Part shown: one piece after another, positions 43,475 through 52,733 of the stretch
Layout: each line of letters opens with the position of its first letter
Position numbering within the stretch: position 1 is the first letter of the stretch
Made by a program: the position numbers and the translations under genes
The notes under the pieces: model-generated
Told to the model about the DNA's origin: nothing
The model's database searches: none
Seen by the model: the letters and a program-made list of their open reading frames with translations, nothing else
From: an uncultured Clostridia bacterium
GTDB lineage: Bacteria > Bacillota > Clostridia > Christensenellales > UBA1242
Reading direction: 5' to 3'
NCBI GenBank assembly: GCA_934748015.1
Contig: CAKVHF010000001.1
Span: 383,599 to 447,598 of the forward strand
DNA length: 64,000 bases

Positions 43475-43867
43475 CTATCTTTTTCTAATATTAACAGCAA
43501 TTAATCCAGAGATTGCTCCTAGGATAGAGCCAAATAAGATATCAGTAAAAGTTGTTAACCCAACTGACATTGTACTACTAAGAATTGAAAATACTAAGTA
43601 TGATAGTATGGCATATAACAGTCCGATAATAAGTCCTTTTACAAAACCTTTGCTAGATCCCTTAAGAGCAATTAATACACCAACAAAAATACTAACCGCC
43701 TTGATTACTTGATTGATAGGCATTATCCAACCATCTGGGATATTAGCAAATCTTATTATAATAGCAAAAATTATTATTAGTGCCATAGAGATAATAAGTG
43801 AAAATATTGTTCCTTTTGTGATCTCCAACGCAACACTACCGTTTTTTAAGTTCTTTACTTTTTCCAT
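43475..43867 (-). CDS. TIGR04086 family membrane protein
   Basis: 130 residues with AAGGAG upstream. A Gly/Lys N-terminus is followed by four membrane helices; the arrangement G-T-I-F-S-L-I-I-S in the first helix and G-x-x-x-G-L-I-I-G-L-L-Y in the third fits TIGR04086 (YrzE-like) of sporeforming Firmicutes. Function unknown. Transcribed alone. Confidence 0.65.
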   Translation of the reverse strand: MEKVKNLKNGSVALEITKGTIFSLIISMALIIIFAIIIRFANIPDGWIMPINQVIKAVSIFVGVLIALKGSSKGFVKGLIIGLLYAILSYLVFSILSSTMSVGLTTFTDILFGSILGAISGLIAVNIRKR

Positions 43868-43987
43868 ATATTTCTCCTTAAAAAATATCTAATATTATAA
43901 GCGTCAACTTATCAATAAATTGTATGTTAAATAACTCATACAATATGTCAGTATTATTTTATTTTGAGGCAGTTTTGTCGAAAATGC

Positions 43988-44021
43988 AAAAAAAATACCC
44001 CTAAGAATTGCTTAGAGGTAT
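43988..44021 (-). terminator. Terminator after the Ppx/GppA-like gene
   Basis: On the minus strand ATACCTCTAAG (44021-44011) pairs with CTTAGGGGTAT (44005-43995), followed by seven or more T. Confidence 0.8.
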
Positions 44022-44037
44022 TATATATTTATATTGT

Positions 44038-45555
44038 TTAGATAATTTCAAGATTTTTAGCAAATATCTTCTTAAACTCGTTAGCCAATAGCATTGCATA
44101 TTTGATCTCAAGCCTTGCATCTGTAGCACAAACAGTCTTAACAATAACACTATCACCCAAGATGTCACAATTGATATCAGATATACTTGCCTTGCCTGTT
44201 ATATCCAAGCCTTCTGCCAATTTCACAATCATAGCAAGCTTCTTGACAGCATCTAGATCTTCTTCTGTTACAAGATCCTTATACTTAACCCAATCTGCTA
44301 GATTGAAGTTGTCTGCATCACGCAATTTTGCAACAAATCCTGCAAGAACCAACTCGCTATGGGTCAATCCATATAAATCGCTATTGATGATTATTCCAAA
44401 AGACGCCTTAACACTTTCGATTCCGTTAACTCTTCTGCCACAATCAGACATGTAACTAGCAACACGCAAAATCTTGGTGTATGATCTAGGCAACTTGTGT
44501 ATAACTTTCAACTGCTTAAACAGTATCATGCTTAAGTTATATACTTGTGAGAACGCCTCTTCTTTGCCGTCATACGCCTCAACATTGGCTTGCAATGAAT
44601 AACCAACATTATCCGCAATTGGCTTTTCCATAGTTAGTGGCAAAACATAGTTGAATAATACTCCATATTCGAAGCCATACTTGGACACAGCAACATCGGT
44701 TCTGTTCATCTTATCAAATAATGCCTCTACAATAGATATGCCCGCTTGAATATAATATGTATCACTTACAGATATACCCTTTAACTTATTAGATATACCC
44801 GTAATTGTCTTAACTGCATTGTATACCTTGTCTATATCTTGTCTAGACATCTCATAATTATGCTCAACATCTAACGGATACTTTCTTGCTCTACGACTTA
44901 TTACACCAATATTGCGGAATACACTGCCGGTACCTATCAATTCCCACTCTTCTGGGATTTCGTCAAAAGTCCAGTTCTCTAGCAAATCAATCTGCTTAGC
45001 AAAGAACTCTCTCATAGCAGAACACTTTTCTTCGCTACTTCCTTCGAAATTAGCGAATTCATTCTCTAGATTGATTTTGCCATAAGGAATAATGATAGTT
45101 GAAAGAACTGTACGGCGATTGTAATATAGGATATTGGTTGAATAATCAGCAACATCAATAATAACACCCTTAGGCTTGTTCATAGTATTGATAACTGCTG
45201 TGTATACATTGTTGATAGTTGTTTCTGGAGTTAAGATCTCAAAACGGAAAGTAGAAACATTGGCAACCTCATTAATAAATCCATTGCAGTTCTTCGCTTG
45301 CTTAACCACATCAGTTACATAGCAAAAATTTTCTTTTACTCCATTTTTGTTCAAAATCTCTTTGAAAATAGATAGTACTTCGGTTACTTCGCCAATAACT
45401 GAAGATTTAATAATCTGTTCTTTTTCAAAATCTTTAGTTAAATCAATAGGAATAGTCAAACAATCCCTTACTGTAAAAGATTTGTTAGGAAAAACATCCA
45501 CTTGTTGCATTCTTAAATATTTAGTATTTAATTCGATAATTGCTATTTTTTCCAA
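44038..45555 (-). CDS. Degenerate Ppx/GppA-type phosphatase-like protein
   Basis: 505 residues from TTG 45553-45555, seven bases after AAGGAG. The layout follows exopolyphosphatase/GppA: an actin-like ATPase fold with the I-I-E-L-N-T start, then V-I-I-D-V-A-D-Y-S-T-N-I near 135-146 where active enzymes have D-I-G-G-G-S-T-E, and a C-terminal helical domain (R-V-A-S-Y-M-S-D-C-G near 370) where they have an H-D motif. Both the Gly-rich phosphate loop and the His-Asp pair are thus replaced. It may be a regulator or binding protein derived from the enzyme. Promoter and operator candidates lie upstream. Confidence 0.6.
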   Translation of the reverse strand: MEKIAIIELNTKYLRMQQVDVFPNKSFTVRDCLTIPIDLTKDFEKEQIIKSSVIGEVTEVLSIFKEILNKNGVKENFCYVTDVVKQAKNCNGFINEVANVSTFRFEILTPETTINNVYTAVINTMNKPKGVIIDVADYSTNILYYNRRTVLSTIIIPYGKINLENEFANFEGSSEEKCSAMREFFAKQIDLLENWTFDEIPEEWELIGTGSVFRNIGVISRRARKYPLDVEHNYEMSRQDIDKVYNAVKTITGISNKLKGISVSDTYYIQAGISIVEALFDKMNRTDVAVSKYGFEYGVLFNYVLPLTMEKPIADNVGYSLQANVEAYDGKEEAFSQVYNLSMILFKQLKVIHKLPRSYTKILRVASYMSDCGRRVNGIESVKASFGIIINSDLYGLTHSELVLAGFVAKLRDADNFNLADWVKYKDLVTEEDLDAVKKLAMIVKLAEGLDITGKASISDINCDILGDSVIVKTVCATDARLEIKYAMLLANEFKKIFAKNLEII

Positions 45556-45612
45556 AATATATCTCCTTGGTTAAATCATATAAATAATTTGCACAAAATT
45601 GATTTGTTACTA

Positions 45613-45684
45613 TGTAAATTATTTACAAAGCAAAATTCTCCATTTAACTAATTGAATTATATCACATAAAAACAAAATTGTACA
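45613..45684 (-). promoter_or_regulatory. Promoter and perfect palindrome upstream of the Ppx-like gene
   Basis: On the minus strand TGTACA (45684-45679), 17 bases, TATAAT (45661-45656). About 30 bases further, TGTAAAT-N-ATTTACA (45613-45627) is a perfect 7-1-7 palindrome between the promoter and the start codon, an operator candidate for an unknown regulator. Confidence 0.55.
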
Positions 45685-45739
45685 CCATAAAATTAAAACT
45701 TTTGAAAAAACTTAAATAATATTTAACCCATGTCGTTAC

Positions 45740-45774
45740 AAAAAAACTTAGGAAACGATAGCGTCACCTAAGTT
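45740..45774 (-). terminator. Terminator after the ferredoxin gene
   Basis: On the minus strand AACTTAGG (45774-45767) pairs with CCTAAGTT (45752-45745), then T. Confidence 0.8.
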
Positions 45775-45787
45775 AATATGTTATATA

Positions 45788-45952
45788 TTATTCGTCAATG
45801 GCCTCTACTGGACATACACCAACACATGTACCACAATGAATACAAGTATCTTGATTGATGATTGCCTTGCCAGTATCCATAGAGATTGCTCCAACTGGAC
45901 AAGCACCTGCACATGTACCACATCCGATACATTTATCTTGATTTACTAACAT
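45788..45952 (-). CDS. 2[4Fe-4S] ferredoxin
   Basis: 54 residues from the ATG at 45950-45952 with GGGAGG upstream; in-frame upstream codons encode an untypical hydrophobic stretch. Two C-x-x-C-x-x-C-x-x-x-C-P clusters, C-I-G-C-G-T-C-A-G-A-C-P and C-I-H-C-G-T-C-V-G-V-C-P, each bind one cubane. It is a low-potential electron carrier typical of anaerobes. Confidence 0.96.
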   Translation of the reverse strand: MLVNQDKCIGCGTCAGACPVGAISMDTGKAIINQDTCIHCGTCVGVCPVEAIDE

Positions 45953-45983
45953 ATTTCCTCCCAAACATATGCCAAATATAAAG

Positions 45984-46036
45984 CATATAAATAATTTTTT
46001 GATTATGGTCAACTTAGAACTCTAGTCAACCATAAT
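45984..46036 (-). promoter_or_regulatory. Ferredoxin promoter with overlapping inverted repeat
   Basis: On the minus strand TTGACC (46012-46007), 17 bases, TATATG (45989-45984). ATTATGGT (46036-46029, minus reading) and ACCATAAT (46009-46002) form an eight-base inverted repeat that overlaps the -35 region, a possible regulator site. It has no T run, so it is not a good terminator. Confidence 0.5.
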
Positions 46037-46098
46037 ACGGAGTAATAATAACACAAGAATATCTATTTTGGCAAATTAAAAATGTTATAATATAAAAA

Positions 46099-46533
46099 TT
46101 ATTTCTTATCAAACTGAAATCTGTGATACTTGGATCTAATATATACATCCTTTGTCAAATAATTGTCTGACTTATATTGACTGATAGAATCAAACAACTG
46201 AAATAGTCCTATAAAGATAAGAAATATACCAAAATATATCCTAAGTTGCTCGTTAGACATTGTTGTTGCTAACCAAGCCGAAAGAACCGAGCTTACTACA
46301 CCGGTTGCAACAATCAGTAGTCCTATTTTGGTTTCGACTAATTTATTCTTATAATGTATAATCAGTGCAACGATCGCTGTGGGGATAAACACAACCAAGT
46401 TGATACTTTGCGAAATCTTCTGTTCTACATCAAGAAGCAGTGTAAGGATAGGAATCAAAAGTGTTCCGCCACCCATTCCCATACCAGCAATCACTCCACC
46501 AAATATGCCTGCAACTATATACCATATCCACAT
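46099..46533 (-). CDS. Half-size TauE/SafE family transporter, subunit 1
   Basis: 144 residues from the ATG at 46531-46533, six bases after AGGTG. One TauE repeat is visible with G-M-G-M-G-G-G-T-L-L-I-P near residue 17 and four membrane helices. Full-length TauE/SafE proteins have two such repeats in about 250 residues. A second half-size gene stands upstream, so the pair probably makes a heterodimer. The family exports sulfite or organosulfur anions; the substrate here is unknown. Confidence 0.8.
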   Translation of the reverse strand: MWIWYIVAGIFGGVIAGMGMGGGTLLIPILTLLLDVEQKISQSINLVVFIPTAIVALIIHYKNKLVETKIGLLIVATGVVSSVLSAWLATTMSNEQLRIYFGIFLIFIGLFQLFDSISQYKSDNYLTKDVYIRSKYHRFQFDKK

Positions 46534-46614
46534 ATTATTCACCTACTGTCCTTTTAGAATATAAAACTATATTTATGGCTAAATATTGCGATTATTCTGC
46601 TACTTGCATAGTAC

Positions 46615-47082
46615 CTATAATGATTGCACAATTAGCCATACTCCACCACCTAAAATAACAAAACTAAATATAAGTTTTAATAGCTTATTGTTAAGGCTCT
46701 GCAATAGGTATGCACCTACAATTCCGCCAACAACAAAACCAATGCCAGTAGTCCATGTCTTATCCCACTGGAAATATCCATTGAGTAAGTACATCACAAA
46801 ACTGGCAATACTAAGCGGTAGCATTATTAATATAGTAGTTGCGTGTGACTTCTTCTCTTCTAGCCCTACTAAATATGTAAGCGTAGGAACGCAAATCATG
46901 CCTCCGCCACCACCCCAAAAGCCGTTGATAAAGCCAATTATTAGTCCTATTGTCAATAAGAATAATGGCGTTTTTTTGCTTGCTTTCTCTAGGCTATACT
47001 TCTTAGTAGAATACGCAACATAATAGATATTTGCTTGTCTTTCCATAGTATTATTGTTTTCTTTTTGTTCAAATATATTCAT
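46615..47082 (-). CDS. Half-size TauE/SafE family transporter, subunit 2
   Basis: 155 residues from ATG 47080-47082 (a TTG precedes it directly; ribosome-binding site poor). A polar N-terminus of about 38 residues precedes the single TauE repeat with G-F-W-G-G-G-G-G-M-I-C-V-P near residue 56-68 and four membrane helices. Together with the gene 82 bases downstream it makes up one full-size TauE/SafE fold. Confidence 0.8.
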   Translation of the reverse strand: MNIFEQKENNNTMERQANIYYVAYSTKKYSLEKASKKTPLFLLTIGLIIGFINGFWGGGGGMICVPTLTYLVGLEEKKSHATTILIMLPLSIASFVMYLLNGYFQWDKTWTTGIGFVVGGIVGAYLLQSLNNKLLKLIFSFVILGGGVWLIVQSL

Positions 47083-47231
47083 CAAAATATATAGTTGGAT
47101 GAATAATAAATAAATATTGCACCATACTAGAATTGGGAAATTTTACCAATTGCACATATTAAACATTATAGGTCAGACACTAGAAAGCGGTAAACTTTTT
47201 GAAATTTTGGGACAAAAGTAAAGTGATTTGC

Positions 47232-47260
47232 TTGTCTTATGAAAAAGATTATTATATAAT
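47232..47260 (+). promoter_or_regulatory. Promoter of the 1140-residue surface protein gene
   Basis: TTGTCT (47232-47237), 17 bases, TATAAT (47255-47260), about 40 bases before the ATG, which has AAAGG upstream. Confidence 0.6.
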
Positions 47261-47301
47261 AATCAAGTTAATAAAATTAATTTACTAAAGGTAGGCTTGA
47301 A

Positions 47302-50300
47302 ATGTCAAAAAATTTAACAAAAATAAAAAACTTCTTGGGCAAGATAATTATTGTGCTTGGCATTATCTGTTTAGCATTGTTTGCTAGAGTAGATATCAAG
47401 AGTGCTAAGACAGTTTTTGCATTGAACAAGAAAGATGTAAGTGAAGATTTTCTTACCAATCCCAACTTCTATTCCACTAGTTCTAGCAACATTGCTTCTA
47501 ATAGTCACTGGTCCACAGTAACACCAGATGATGAAGACAATGCTTCTAGTTTCAAGAAAGGTATAGTGAATGTTGAGAAGATCGAACAGACAATAAACGA
47601 AGATACAGACAAGACAACCGCTGGTTCTAATGGTGTTATTGTTAATAATCTATGGAAAAACTATGGATTGTTTGAGTCCCCTGGCAAAGTGAGTTCGGTT
47701 GAGATAGGTTCTGAAAACACAGATGGTGTCAATAACTATCTTATGATCAACGCATACAACTTCTCGGGTCATATTGGCTACAAGAGTGACAGTTACACAT
47801 TGCAGAAAGGTTCTTACTATAAGATCGCCGTTACCTTGAAGACAATTAACAAAACAATTGATGTTGATGTTAAAGACGACAAGGATGACGAACTTACAAC
47901 TGAAACAAGATCATCAGATGCTAGTGCATCAATATATCTAGATGGTATCTCTGATAGCAAAGCTGCTACTAAGTTCGAGAATTTGAAAACTAACAATGCT
48001 TGGAAGACATATTACTTCTACATTAGCACTAATTCCTTCACTGCTGAAAGCAACATCAATATTCAGTTGTATCTAGGTAGCAAGACTAATCAATGTCAAG
48101 GTGCAGTATTCTTCAGCGAAGTAAAGATCGAGCAATATTCTGAATCTGAGTACAACAAGGAAGCAACTGAGTCTAGATTGTCTGACAGCAATGTTAACGG
48201 CATTGATCTTAACAATGCATACGATTATACACTTGTTAGCAACGGAAACTTTGAGAAAGGTCTAACCAACTGGAACATTATTGGTTCTGCAACTACTGGT
48301 GATGTATTTGTAACAGCATTTGATACTAGATCCAATGGTTATCTAAGAGGTAACAGCAAATACCCTGCTATCCCTAAGAACAACAACTCAAGTTCCAGCA
48401 ACGTAAATGCAATTGCAATATATAGTAACCCAGATGACAACAAGTCAACATATTATGGTGTAGAGAGCAATACATTTACTATCAAGCAATATGGATTGTA
48501 TCGTATCAGTCTATGGGCTTATAGCGATAGTGGTTCTAGCAATGGTGCTTATATTACCCTATTTGATAACGACAATGACACTAAAACAATTTCGCAACAG
48601 ATATCTACTAGTGTAAGCAGTGATAGCAAATCTCTAACAAATGATTGGACAGAGTATGAGTTCTATGTTCAAGGTCACTCCCTAAGAGATTGTAATCTAA
48701 AGCTTCAATTGACAATAGGTAAAGATTCTTCGAAAGATTCTACAGTTAACTATGCAATGTTTGATGATATTAGAGTACAGGAAATCAACTATTCGCAATA
48801 CAATTCTGGCAAAAAGAGCACAAACACTCTAGCAATGACCAGCACACAAGATAGTTCTTATCTAATTGCCAATAATAATTTTGACGATGTTAAGAACGAA
48901 GATATGGACACTAACAAGCCTCTTACCCCAGCAGGCTGGACACTTAACTCTGTAAGTGATAGTGTTTATGCTGGTGTAATCAATACTAACGCAGGGGCAT
49001 TTGCAAGCAAAGTATCTAACTATGGAAAGATAAGCAATTTGCTTAACCCTGGCAAAATTGATCAATACAGTCCTACAGACATCAACAATGTATTGATGAT
49101 GGGCACATCTAGCACAAATAAGACTATAACTTACACTACTGAATCTACATTCTCACTATCCGCCAATTCTTACTACAAGTTGTCATTTAATGTATTTACA
49201 CAAGAACTAGGTGATAGCAACAAGGGTGCTGACTTCTATATCACAGATTCTAACAATGTTCAATTGATTGCAATTGAAAATATGAGAACTAATAGTGCTT
49301 GGGCAACTTACACATACTACATTGCAACCAATGCATCCGCTAAAACTTGCAATGCTATACTAAATTTATCCAACACTGCTTGTTATGCTTATTTTGATAA
49401 TATTCAATTAACTAGCATAACTAAAGATCTATACAACGAGTTAATTGAAACTAAAAACGAAAATCAATTTGTTGACTTAAACAAAAACTATCTAACTGAC
49501 ACAAACAACTGGACAAAGTCAAGCAACGGAACACCTAATGCTAATGTTGGTTTCATCAAATCTTCCGATTATGATATCTCTGTAGATGGTGAAAAAATTA
49601 TATATATCTCTTCCAACACAGGTGACACCAACTATACTTTAACTAGTGTGGATGACATATCAGTTACTGCCAATTCATTCTACAAGTTAACTGCATATAT
49701 TAACACTTATGATATCAGAAAATTTGCTTCAGACAATAACACTGAATATGGTGCTAAGTTCTGTATCAAATACAATGACAAAGTAAACGGAATATATAAT
49801 ATTACTACCGATGCTAACGAGTTCGTGAAATACACAATATATCTTGCAACCAATGACACCACTACCCTAAAACTTATCTTAGGATTGGGTAACGAAGACA
49901 ATCTAGTATCGGGTACAGCATATTTCACAAAAATTGAAGTAACTAAGTTTGATAGCGAAACCGCTATGAACGATGATCGTGCAATTGTTAGTGATAACAC
50001 CAGCACATATATCGAGAAACAAGTAACTAAGACAGAGGATGGCGACAACTCTGACGAAGATACTAAGACTACAACCTACTCACCTAACTGGTTAGCAATA
50101 AGCAGTTTGATCACCAGTGTTGCTATGGTTGCTGCAATTATCGCTTTCTTTATTAGAAAAATTGACTTCAAGAAAAAGCGTAAGAAAGTTACAACAAACT
50201 ATGACAGAAGAAAAACCCTAGACAAGAGATATGATATCAAGGAAAGAATTGAATACAGAGAATCTCTAATTGAGGGACTAAACAAGGATCTAGAAGATAT

Positions 50301-50724
50301 CAAGAACACAACTAAATCATTTAAGGCAGACTATGACAACAAGCTTAACCAATTGAAGACTTCTGCTGATACATCTAGTGAATCTCTAAGAAAACAATAT
50401 GACGATCTAGAAGCTAAGAAGTTGGAGATATCAAAAGTGCACAATGCTAAGATAGCCGAAGACAAACTTCATGCTTCTAAAGAAGAAGACATCAAGTACA
50501 ATGAAGAAGTTGCTGTAATAGAGAAAGAGCAAAAAGTAATCTCTATCAAGATAAAGCATATCGACAAAGTATATGACAAAGAGAAAGTCAAGTACGAAGA
50601 ATTGATTGCAAGATCCGAAAAGAGACAAAAAGAAATCAAGGATGAAATAGAGAACATCCGCAAAGAAATCAAGTCTATTAACGAAGAGTTAATCAATCTA
50701 AATACTAATAACAATAGTAAATAA
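47302..50724 (+). CDS. Large surface protein: four carbohydrate-binding-like modules, membrane helix, cytoplasmic coiled coil
   Basis: 1140 residues. A signal peptide or anchor at about 13-32 is followed by roughly 900 outer residues with at least four repeated beta modules. Each ends with a W-x-x-Y-x-F/Y-Y-I/V strand and then a F-x-x-I/V-x-V/L strand before a Y-N linker, as in CBM-like jelly-roll domains. A membrane helix spans about 930-951, followed by a Lys-rich stop and about 170 residues of charged helix (R-E-S-L-I-E-G-L-N-K-D-L-E onward) predicted as a cytoplasmic coiled coil. It thus links outer ligands, possibly glycans, with the cytoplasm. No known family as a whole. It has its own promoter and terminator. 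Confidence 0.65.
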   Translation: MSKNLTKIKNFLGKIIIVLGIICLALFARVDIKSAKTVFALNKKDVSEDFLTNPNFYSTSSSNIASNSHWSTVTPDDEDNASSFKKGIVNVEKIEQTINEDTDKTTAGSNGVIVNNLWKNYGLFESPGKVSSVEIGSENTDGVNNYLMINAYNFSGHIGYKSDSYTLQKGSYYKIAVTLKTINKTIDVDVKDDKDDELTTETRSSDASASIYLDGISDSKAATKFENLKTNNAWKTYYFYISTNSFTAESNINIQLYLGSKTNQCQGAVFFSEVKIEQYSESEYNKEATESRLSDSNVNGIDLNNAYDYTLVSNGNFEKGLTNWNIIGSATTGDVFVTAFDTRSNGYLRGNSKYPAIPKNNNSSSSNVNAIAIYSNPDDNKSTYYGVESNTFTIKQYGLYRISLWAYSDSGSSNGAYITLFDNDNDTKTISQQISTSVSSDSKSLTNDWTEYEFYVQGHSLRDCNLKLQLTIGKDSSKDSTVNYAMFDDIRVQEINYSQYNSGKKSTNTLAMTSTQDSSYLIANNNFDDVKNEDMDTNKPLTPAGWTLNSVSDSVYAGVINTNAGAFASKVSNYGKISNLLNPGKIDQYSPTDINNVLMMGTSSTNKTITYTTESTFSLSANSYYKLSFNVFTQELGDSNKGADFYITDSNNVQLIAIENMRTNSAWATYTYYIATNASAKTCNAILNLSNTACYAYFDNIQLTSITKDLYNELIETKNENQFVDLNKNYLTDTNNWTKSSNGTPNANVGFIKSSDYDISVDGEKIIYISSNTGDTNYTLTSVDDISVTANSFYKLTAYINTYDIRKFASDNNTEYGAKFCIKYNDKVNGIYNITTDANEFVKYTIYLATNDTTTLKLILGLGNEDNLVSGTAYFTKIEVTKFDSETAMNDDRAIVSDNTSTYIEKQVTKTEDGDNSDEDTKTTTYSPNWLAISSLITSVAMVAAIIAFFIRKIDFKKKRKKVTTNYDRRKTLDKRYDIKERIEYRESLIEGLNKDLEDIKNTTKSFKADYDNKLNQLKTSADTSSESLRKQYDDLEAKKLEISKVHNAKIAEDKLHASKEEDIKYNEEVAVIEKEQKVISIKIKHIDKVYDKEKVKYEELIARSEKRQKEIKDEIENIRKEIKSINEELINLNTNNNSK

Positions 50725-50730
50725 AAAAGT

Positions 50731-50764
50731 AAGAGCCTAATAGGAATATTAGGTTCTTATTTTT
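50731..50764 (+). terminator. Terminator after the large surface protein gene
   Basis: AAGAGCCTAATA (50731-50742) pairs with TATTAGGTTCTT (50747-50758), followed by ATTTTTA. Confidence 0.8.
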
Positions 50765-50767
50765 ATG

Positions 50768-51934
50768 CTATTTCTTACTGGTTTTATAATTGCGATTATA
50801 GATATGTGTAATTTTGTAATAAATAATGTAACTATCCAAGAATACATACATTGCAGGGACAAAAAGTACCATGTCAACAATCCAAAATGAAACAAACAAG
50901 TAATTGTCTACCCTATCAAATGTGGCGATATTGTAGGCATCACCATTAATGTTAAGTACTATATTATTATTGTGGAGTGTTGTATATATGTGATTGCTTA
51001 AATCTGTATTATTATTTGTATCATACTGAGCAATTGTGCTATACAACTCGTTGCTAGGATGTCCGTATGTGTTTTTGCCGACAGATACAAAAATATTCTC
51101 TGGCTTCAACGCTTCTAATAGATCCAGGCTAGTACTATATTTGCTTCCATGATGTCCAGCAACCAAGACATCTACATCCGTATCAATGTCATTAAGCCGT
51201 GCGTAACTTAAGTATTGTCCCTCTATATTAAGGTGATCGGATAGTCCAATATTATGCCCGCTATCCCCTGCTAGCAATGTTTTGATGCCATTATACTCTA
51301 TTAAAACAACTGCACTATAGTCATTAGTGTTATCATAATAACCTAGTGTTGGAGCCAACCATTTACAATTAATATTACCTAGTTCTAGTTCTAATCCAGC
51401 ATGATTATATAATATATTGGAACTGCTCTTGGTTAAGTTGTCCATAAATATTTGATAATCGGAACTATATTGGTAGTCGTGATATCTCATTGCATCACTC
51501 ATGTCTGGGATGACGATATTCTTAGGGTGATATTTGGTCAAAATATTATTTGCGTTGCCACTATGGTCATAATCAACATGAGATAATATCATATAATCAA
51601 TATTGCCACCATCTTTTAGCAATATCTTGTCTATATATTTATCAACCAGATTCCAGTCATCAACTTTGCCTGTGTCATAAATAATATTGGCATCACTACA
51701 GTGTATCATAACCGCTAAAGCCTGCCCAACATCCACTATATGTATCTGGCAATCATCATCAAACTGCGAATAATCGGGATATAATTTCATTGCAAGATTG
51801 AAAAGTGATGTAAAAGGAAGAAGCAAAAGAATAATCATACAGATAGCAAAATAAATACAAGATTTCTTCTTATACTTGCAAGTTAACTCATCTCTATTAA
51901 GTCGTGTAATATTATTCTTTAATTTTCCTATCAT
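50768..51934 (-). CDS. ComEC-like metallo-beta-lactamase-fold hydrolase with membrane helices
   Basis: 388 residues from the ATG at 51932-51934. A membrane helix (about 25-45) precedes an outer MBL domain with I-V-D-V-G-Q-A-L-A, H-V-D-Y-D-H at 119-124, A-G-D-S-G and G-H-H-G-S with Y-G-H-P-S, as in the C-terminal nuclease-like domain of the DNA-uptake protein ComEC. The second residue of the H-x-D-x-D-H motif keeps metal-binding Asp. One more membrane helix lies near 340-365. It lacks the ComEC channel domain, so it is a free-standing relative; a surface nuclease or phosphodiesterase is the likely activity. Confidence 0.75.
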   Translation of the reverse strand: MIGKLKNNITRLNRDELTCKYKKKSCIYFAICMIILLLLPFTSLFNLAMKLYPDYSQFDDDCQIHIVDVGQALAVMIHCSDANIIYDTGKVDDWNLVDKYIDKILLKDGGNIDYMILSHVDYDHSGNANNILTKYHPKNIVIPDMSDAMRYHDYQYSSDYQIFMDNLTKSSSNILYNHAGLELELGNINCKWLAPTLGYYDNTNDYSAVVLIEYNGIKTLLAGDSGHNIGLSDHLNIEGQYLSYARLNDIDTDVDVLVAGHHGSKYSTSLDLLEALKPENIFVSVGKNTYGHPSNELYSTIAQYDTNNNTDLSNHIYTTLHNNNIVLNINGDAYNIATFDRVDNYLFVSFWIVDMVLFVPAMYVFLDSYIIYYKITHIYNRNYKTSKK

Positions 51935-52041
51935 AACAATAAATATATTAGCACATTTGCCACAAAAACTCAAAAAATATTTTAATTTATAAAAATATAT
52001 GTTACAATAAATATATCTAATAACAAAAGAAGCGAGAGAAA

Positions 52042-52719
52042 ATGTTTGTAATTACTCAAAACTGGTACAATCTACTAAAAGATGACTTTGATAGTCATGA
52101 ATACAAGAATTTAGAGCAGTTCTTAACTAAAGAATATAAGACCAAGACAATATATCCTAAGCCAGAACAAGTCTTTAATGCTCTTAACCTAGTAAAATAT
52201 AAAGATGTGAAAGTTGTAATAATTGGGCAAGATCCTTATCACAACCCAAATCAAGCACATGGGCTTAGCTTTTCGGTCGAAAAGGATGTTAATTTGCCAC
52301 CATCACTTGTCAATATATACAAAGAGTTGCATGACGATCTAGGCTGTTATATCCCCAACAACGGCAACCTAACCAAGTGGGCAAAGCAAGGTGTATTATT
52401 ACTTAACTCAGTGCTAACTGTAGAAAAAAATATGGCAAATAGTCACAAAGGCAAAGGCTGGGAGAAGATAACAAGTAAGATAATAAAACTACTTAATGAA
52501 AGAGAAGATCCAGTAATATTTCTCCTATGGGGCGGAAGTGCCAAACAGATAGGCAAGGATATTGACCGTAGTAAGCACTATGTTTTGACCGCTGTGCATC
52601 CTAGCCCATTAAGTGCCAATCAAGGTGGCTGGTTTGGAAACAAACATTTCAGCAAGACAAATGAAATATTGGTAAAATTGGGCAAGCAACCTATTGACTG
52701 GCAAATAGAAAATATATAA
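52042..52719 (+). CDS. ung: Uracil-DNA glycosylase
   Basis: 225 residues. G-Q-D-P-Y-H at 62-67 includes the catalytic Asp64, and H-P-S-P-L-S-A carries the second-motif His; both mark family 1 UNG. It removes uracil from DNA. A weak GAGAG site precedes the ATG. The DUF2726-like gene follows after 14 bases. Confidence 0.96.
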   Translation: MFVITQNWYNLLKDDFDSHEYKNLEQFLTKEYKTKTIYPKPEQVFNALNLVKYKDVKVVIIGQDPYHNPNQAHGLSFSVEKDVNLPPSLVNIYKELHDDLGCYIPNNGNLTKWAKQGVLLLNSVLTVEKNMANSHKGKGWEKITSKIIKLLNEREDPVIFLLWGGSAKQIGKDIDRSKHYVLTAVHPSPLSANQGGWFGNKHFSKTNEILVKLGKQPIDWQIENI

Positions 52720-52733
52720 AAGGATAATATAAT

